This document shows, in pieces, positions 5,267 to 8,250 of a DNA stretch of 8,250 bases. Source of the stretch: an uncultured Collinsella sp. (GTDB taxonomy: Bacteria > Actinomycetota > Coriobacteriia > Coriobacteriales > Coriobacteriaceae). The notes beneath the pieces are model-generated. The model searched no databases. It saw only the letters and a list, made by a program, of their open reading frames with translations, and had not been told where the DNA came from. The first letter of the stretch is position 1. Every line of letters starts with the position of its first letter. The position numbers and the translations under genes were made by a program. The stretch lies in the NCBI GenBank assembly GCA_902470925.1, contig CABRIF010000102.1:1-8250 (forward strand), given 5' to 3'.

Positions 5267-6124
5267 CTACCGGGCCGACTTGGCCGCATCCCAGAGTTCG
5301 TTGAGGCGCGCGGTGTCCAGGTCCTCGACCTGCACGCCCTCGTCGAAGGCCGCCTGCTCCACCGCACCCCAGCGCTCGCGAAACTTCATCGTGCTCGCCC
5401 GCAGGGCCGCCTCGGCATCGATGCCTTCCCAGCGCGCCACGTTCACCAGCGAGAACAGCAGATCGCCGAACTCCATCGCACGTGCATCGCTGCCGGTCTC
5501 CTCCGCCGCGAACTCGGCACGCTCCTCGGACACCTGCTCCCACACGGCTTCGATGTTCTCCCATTCGAAGCCCACCTTCGCCGCCTTGCGCGACACCTTC
5601 TGCGCCTGCATGAGCGCCGGCAAACCACGCGGAACGCTCTCGAGCAAGCCCTCGGGATGCCCGGCCTCCTCGCTGCGGTCGGCCCGCTCACCGCGCTTCA
5701 CGTCGTCCCAAATGCCCAGAACATCAGCGGCGTCGGCAGCCTGAGCGTCTCCGAACACATGCGGATGCCGACGGATGAGCTTCTCGTTCACGTCGCGTGC
5801 CACGTCCGCAAAGGTAAACTGCCCGGTATCCGCCGCGATCTGCGCATGCAAAACCACCTGCATGAGCACATCGCCCAGCTCCTCGCGCAAATGGGCGGTG
5901 TCGCCCGCCTCGATGCAATCGACGGCCTCGTAGGCCTCCTCGATCATATTGCCGGCGATGCTCTCATGCGTCTGCTCGCGATCCCACGGGCACCCGTCGG
6001 GCTGACGCAGGCGCCAGATGGTTTCCACCAGCGCCTGAGCATCCTCGCGCGCATCCACCAGCGTCGAGGTGTCGCGCGTGATGCTCGCCAAGCTCGACGC
6101 GCCCGTTTCGGTCCATTCCGCCAT
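5267..6124 (-). CDS. mazG: Nucleoside triphosphate pyrophosphohydrolase MazG
   Basis: A 285-residue all-alpha NTP pyrophosphohydrolase. The family hydrolyses NTPs and dNTPs to the monophosphate and pyrophosphate, cleaning non-canonical nucleotides from the pool and, in some bacteria, lowering ppGpp. Both MazG repeats are visible. The N-terminal one has LRQPDGCPWDREQTH at 39-53, the acidic IEEAYE at 61-66 and EELGD at 81-85; KLIRRHPHVFGD follows at 115-126. The C-terminal one has VGFEWENIEAVWEQVSEE (184-201) and EFGD (218-221). The EExxE and ExxD acidic residues that bind magnesium are present in the first domain. Length is normal, with a slightly long N-terminal tail of about 25 residues. The ATG at 6124 has GAGGA five bases upstream. 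yfcE lies upstream on the same strand but 325 bp away, so co-transcription is uncertain. Identification is firm. Confidence 0.96.
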   Translation of the reverse strand: MAEWTETGASSLASITRDTSTLVDAREDAQALVETIWRLRQPDGCPWDREQTHESIAGNMIEEAYEAVDCIEAGDTAHLREELGDVLMQVVLHAQIAADTGQFTFADVARDVNEKLIRRHPHVFGDAQAADAADVLGIWDDVKRGERADRSEEAGHPEGLLESVPRGLPALMQAQKVSRKAAKVGFEWENIEAVWEQVSEERAEFAAEETGSDARAMEFGDLLFSLVNVARWEGIDAEAALRASTMKFRERWGAVEQAAFDEGVQVEDLDTARLNELWDAAKSAR

Positions 6125-6160
6125 GTTCGTCCTCAGCCTTTCTGTCAGGGTTGCTCAACT

Positions 6161-6294
6161 CAACGCGAGCGCGGCAAGCGCGCTCGCCCCGTCAGTCCAA
6201 CGCGGGCGCGGCAGGCGCGTTCGCCCCGTCAGCCCAACGCGGACTGCCCGCCCCGTCAACTCGACGCGGGCGCGACGGCAACGCTCGCCCCGCC
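6161..6294. repeat. CAACGCG hairpin repeats between mazG and yfcE
   Basis: Two 37-bp units starting CAACGCG (6161-6197 and 6198-6234) are nearly identical. A short unit (6235-6261) and a diverged one (6262-6294) follow, each ending in a GCCCCG-type block. Unit one holds a perfect 8-bp hairpin, GCGAGCGC (6165-6172) with GCGCTCGC (6180-6187); unit two keeps it with a G-T pair. The structures lie just upstream of mazG, so they could affect its leader. The rest of the 325-bp gap (6295-6449) shows no gene and no clear terminator for yfcE. Confidence 0.75.
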
Positions 6295-6449
6295 GAGGCG
6301 AACCGACAGTCCACCTTGCCCGCATGCGAAACCGCAAACTCCACCCTCCGTCGGGAAGGCAGGCGCGTCTTTCAAAAATCTCGCAGGCAAGCGCACAGCC
6401 CATCGCTCTCGCCGCATGCGCAGCCGCAGGCCCCGCTCGCAGCAGCCTC

Positions 6450-7019
6450 CTACGCCTCGTCCAGTATCACGTGGGAGAAAGCGCGGTCGAGCGGGCGGTC
6501 GGAATCGTACAGGCCAACGCTATGCGTTCCATCCTTGGGGATGGACACGCTGCCGGGGTTGAACAGCCACAGCCCCGGGTGCGCGGCGCTCTCCTCGTTC
6601 ACCTTGATGTGCGTGTGGCCGTATACCAGCGCCGAGCCCTGCGGCAACGCCGGCACGTGGTCGACGCTGTTATGCATTCCGGCACCGAACACATGCCCGT
6701 GCGTGCAAAACAGCTCGCGACCGGATGGATCGAGGACGCTGGCGCTCGCCGCCATGCAGGGAAACTCCAGAACCATCTGGTCGACCTCCGCTTCGCAGTT
6801 GCCCCGCACCGCCATCACGCGGCCCGAAGCCGCCAGCTCGTTCAGCAGGGGGATAACCCGCTTGGGCGCGTAATCGCGCGGCAGATCGTTGCGCGGCCCG
6901 TGGTAGAGCAAGTCGCCCAGCAAGATGATGCGGTCGGGCTGCTCCGCCTCGATCGCGCCCATAAGGCGCTCGGCCCAAAAAGCCGACCCGTGAATATCGG
7001 ATGCAATGAGGAACTTCAT
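6450..7019 (-). CDS. yfcE: YfcE-type metallophosphodiesterase
   Basis: A 189-residue cytoplasmic member of the calcineurin-like metallophosphoesterase superfamily, YfcE/MJ0936 group. These are manganese-dependent phosphodiesterases active on model substrates; the physiological substrate is not settled. All metal-binding motifs are present: SDIHG (Asp8, His10), LLGD (Asp36), RGNCE (Asn74), CTHGH (His107) and GHTH (His135, His137). The stretches YHGPRNDLP, VRGNCEAEVDQM and FNPGSVSIPK closely follow E. coli YfcE, and length is typical. The frame is open further upstream to 7151, but MKFLIASDIHG is the normal family start. The ATG at 7019 is preceded by a purine-rich GGAAAGGG about nine bases away. 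The gene diverges from the DUF4190-like gene at 7225, with a 205-bp shared intergenic region in which no strong promoter is obvious. Confidence 0.95.
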   Translation of the reverse strand: MKFLIASDIHGSAFWAERLMGAIEAEQPDRIILLGDLLYHGPRNDLPRDYAPKRVIPLLNELAASGRVMAVRGNCEAEVDQMVLEFPCMAASASVLDPSGRELFCTHGHVFGAGMHNSVDHVPALPQGSALVYGHTHIKVNEESAAHPGLWLFNPGSVSIPKDGTHSVGLYDSDRPLDRAFSHVILDEA

Positions 7020-7224
7020 GCGATGCCGCCCTTTCCGCCGCCGGGGCACACCCCCGAACCGTCCGTGCGCCTCAAGTGTACTCACCCGGACGGCTCGCAC
7101 GCGGCCAGCGGCGGCCGAGCACAACGACCGCTCAAAAACCTCCACACCCATCCGCTATCCTGTGGTCCTCAGCAACAACGATGCGGAGCCACGCCCAGCG
7201 GCGCCGCCCACCGATAGGACTCTC

Positions 7225-7554
7225 ATGGCAGCCACACCCACGCACGAGCACTCCCGCCCCGCCTCTTCCGACGCCCCGCGAAGCAAGCAGTCGGGAGGAA
7301 GCGGCAGCGGCCTGTCCATCGCCTCGGCGGTGCTAGGGGCCGTAGGCCTCGTCTGTGCCTTCAAGGTGAGCTGGCACGTTGGCGTGATCGCAGGCATCAT
7401 CGCCATCGTGCTGGGCGTTCTGGCGCATCGCCGCGGCGCAGGCAAGCTCGGCCTGGCGAAGGCGGGCATCGCCCTGGGAATCGCCAGCATCGTGCTGCTG
7501 ATCGGGCTGGTCATTGCCTTCGCCGTACAGCTGGCGCAGGTTGGCCTGCTGTAA
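7225..7554 (+). CDS. Small DUF4190-like membrane protein
   Basis: A 109-residue protein with a hydrophilic Ser/Gly/Pro-rich N-terminus (1-29) and hydrophobic segments near 30-46, 50-68 and 76-105. The last two form the pattern VIAGIIAIVLGVLAHRRGAG...GLAKAGIALGIASIVLLIG. This Gly-rich repeat with 'LG...A..G...KAG' resembles the DUF4190 group of small membrane proteins common in Actinomycetota. No enzymatic motif is present and the function is unknown. The frame is open from 7006, but the ATG at 7225 is preferred because TAGGA lies about six bases upstream and the preceding residues are low-complexity and Pro/Arg-rich. It is convergent with the arsC-like gene (49 bp between stops). The assignment to DUF4190 is by pattern, so moderately sure. 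Confidence 0.75.
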   Translation: MAATPTHEHSRPASSDAPRSKQSGGSGSGLSIASAVLGAVGLVCAFKVSWHVGVIAGIIAIVLGVLAHRRGAGKLGLAKAGIALGIASIVLLIGLVIAFAVQLAQVGLL

Positions 7555-7566
7555 GAGAGGCAAGAT

Positions 7567-7593
7567 CGAACGCCGCGAAGGTGGCGCGGTTCG
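7567..7593. terminator. Possible bidirectional terminator between convergent genes
   Basis: CGAAC (7567-7571) pairs with GTTCG (7589-7593) and CGC (7574-7576) with GCG (7584-7586), with two mismatches between. The stem lies in the 49-bp gap between the stop codons of the DUF4190-like and arsC-like genes, where a shared terminator is expected. No T-run is present on either side, so it is tentative. Confidence 0.35.
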
Positions 7594-7603
7594 GTGGTAG
7601 ATT

Positions 7604-7963
7604 CTACAGCAGCGCCTCGGCCCACGCTGCATCGCGGAATCCCACGAGGATCGCATCGTCGGCAACCACCAGCGGACGCTTGATCAGCATGCCATCGCTC
7701 GCCAGCAGGGCGTAGGCCTCCTCGTTGGACATGCCGTCGTCGAGCTTGGCCTTGATTCCCAGCTCGCGGTACTTCATGCCGCTTGTGTTGAAGAACCGGC
7801 GCAGCGGCAGACCCGAGCGCTCGTGCCAAGCGGCAAGCTCCTCGGCGGTTGGGGTCTCCTCGACAATATGGCGATCGGTGTAGGAAACACCGTGCTCATC
7901 CAGCCATTTTTTCGCTCGCTTGCAGGTGCTGCAGCGGGGATATTCGATAAACAGAACGGACAT
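7604..7963 (-). CDS. ArsC/Spx/YffB-family thioredoxin-fold protein
   Basis: A 119-residue protein of the arsenate reductase (ArsC)-like thioredoxin-fold family that also includes Spx, MgsR and YffB. It begins MSVLFIEYPRCSTCKRAKKWL, with a Cys-Ser-Thr-Cys pair at 11 and 14. Later landmarks are FFNTSGMKYRELG (58-70), a short helix with the SNEEAYALLASDGMLIKRP block (79-97) and the conserved IKRP arginine at 96. The CxxC arrangement is closer to the Spx/MgsR/YffB group than to single-Cys ArsC proteins, so arsenate reduction is not assured; a redox-responsive or glutathione/thioredoxin-linked role is equally possible. The ATG at 7963 follows AGAAGGAG by seven bases; the in-frame ATG at 8017 has no such site. 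No arsenic resistance gene is adjacent. The family call is firm, the exact function is not. Confidence 0.9.
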   Translation of the reverse strand: MSVLFIEYPRCSTCKRAKKWLDEHGVSYTDRHIVEETPTAEELAAWHERSGLPLRRFFNTSGMKYRELGIKAKLDDGMSNEEAYALLASDGMLIKRPLVVADDAILVGFRDAAWAEALL

Positions 7964-7979
7964 GGGCGCTCCTTCTCGC

Positions 7980-7998
7980 GCGGTTATCGGGTAACCGC
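7980..7998. promoter_or_regulatory. Inverted repeat just upstream of the arsC-like gene
   Basis: GCGGTTA (7980-7986) and TAACCGC (7992-7998) are exact reverse complements around a five-base loop. The site ends about 17 bases before the start codon on the minus strand, next to the ribosome-binding site. It could be an operator or an mRNA leader hairpin. No known binding motif is recognised. Confidence 0.45.
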
Positions 7999-8022
7999 AG
8001 CATACCCAGCCCGGCACGCTGT

Positions 8023-8250
8023 CAACGCGCCGCGCCGGGTCCTGCCTGCCAACGCGCCGCGCCTGCCCCCGTTCCGCCGCACCGCACCGGCCCTGCCTGC
8101 CAACGCGCTGCCAACGCGCCGGGCCGGGCCGAACTCCATCCCTCTCGCCGCGCCGCGCCCGCCTTCAAACGCGCTGCCAACGCGCCGCGCCTGGCTCTCC
8201 CTTCCGCCGAGCCCCGTCTTTCAACGCGCCAGGCCCCGTCCCCACTGCCG
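8023..8250. repeat. GC-rich CAACGCGC repeat tract
   Basis: CAACGCGC recurs at 8023, 8050, 8101, 8112, 8178 and 8222, with a CAAACGCGC variant near 8166. It is usually preceded by CTGC and followed by CGCGCC. Spacing is irregular, from 11 to 51 bp. The CAACGCG core is also that of the repeats at 6161-6294. No gene is supported; the tract reaches the window end. Confidence 0.7.

Noticed and set aside
4833..5564. Minus-strand open frame of 243 codons overlapping the AlbA gene end, the 51-bp repeats and mazG
   Set aside because: It is out of frame with mazG over the overlap, low in complexity, and crosses the AlbA coding end. It is a high-GC shadow.
7020..7151. N-terminal extension of YfcE by 44 residues
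   Set aside because: The extension is Arg-rich and unlike the family. MKFLIASDIHG is the usual start and has a purine-rich site upstream.

Overview
The window is high-GC bacterial DNA. Gene content and base composition suggest the actinobacterial class Coriobacteriia (gut genera such as Collinsella, Olsenella, Slackia or Eggerthella). The clues are a MIP channel, an XRE regulator with membrane helices, MazG, YfcE and an ArsC/Spx-like protein. This placement is inference; no rRNA or marker gene is present. The first 46 bases are not genomic. They are Illumina Nextera adapter with the i5 index AAGGAGTA, so the window begins at the end of an assembled contig.

Layout. (1) 63-797 (+): a glycerol-facilitator-like aquaporin, probably complete from a GTG start, whose second NPA box reads NQA. 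(2) 798-2021: a long gene-free stretch with a short tandem repeat, two related palindromic arrays of 30-bp repeats (A and B), a decayed tail of array B, and the leader of the next gene. (3) 2022-2654 (+): an XRE-type regulator with a membrane domain. (4) 2655-3140: a third palindromic array (C) with a strong central hairpin. (5) 3141-5090: a Schlafen/AlbA_2 plus histidine-kinase-type ATPase regulator gene. It is preceded by a dyad-symmetric, 11-bp-phased operator built of GGACA/TGTCC half-sites and followed by a second copy of the operator that lacks the -10 hexamer. (6) 5089-5241: three 51-bp tandem repeats. (7) 5267-6124 (-): mazG. (8) A repeat-rich gap. (9) 6450-7019 (-): yfcE phosphodiesterase. 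(10) 7225-7554 (+): a small DUF4190-like membrane protein. (11) 7604-7963 (-): an ArsC/Spx/YffB-like thioredoxin-fold protein. (12) 8023-8250: GC-rich CAACGCGC repeats.

The protein genes do not form one pathway. mazG and yfcE are house-cleaning enzymes on the same strand but 325 bp apart, so probably not a tight operon. The more unusual content is non-coding. One element is the set of three mirror-symmetric 30-bp arrays, each with its first repeat exactly 27 bp from a central dyad. The other is the AlbA gene with its elaborate, apparently autoregulatory operator duplicated on both sides. The AlbA segment looks richer in A/T than its neighbours and is the best candidate for a recently acquired module.
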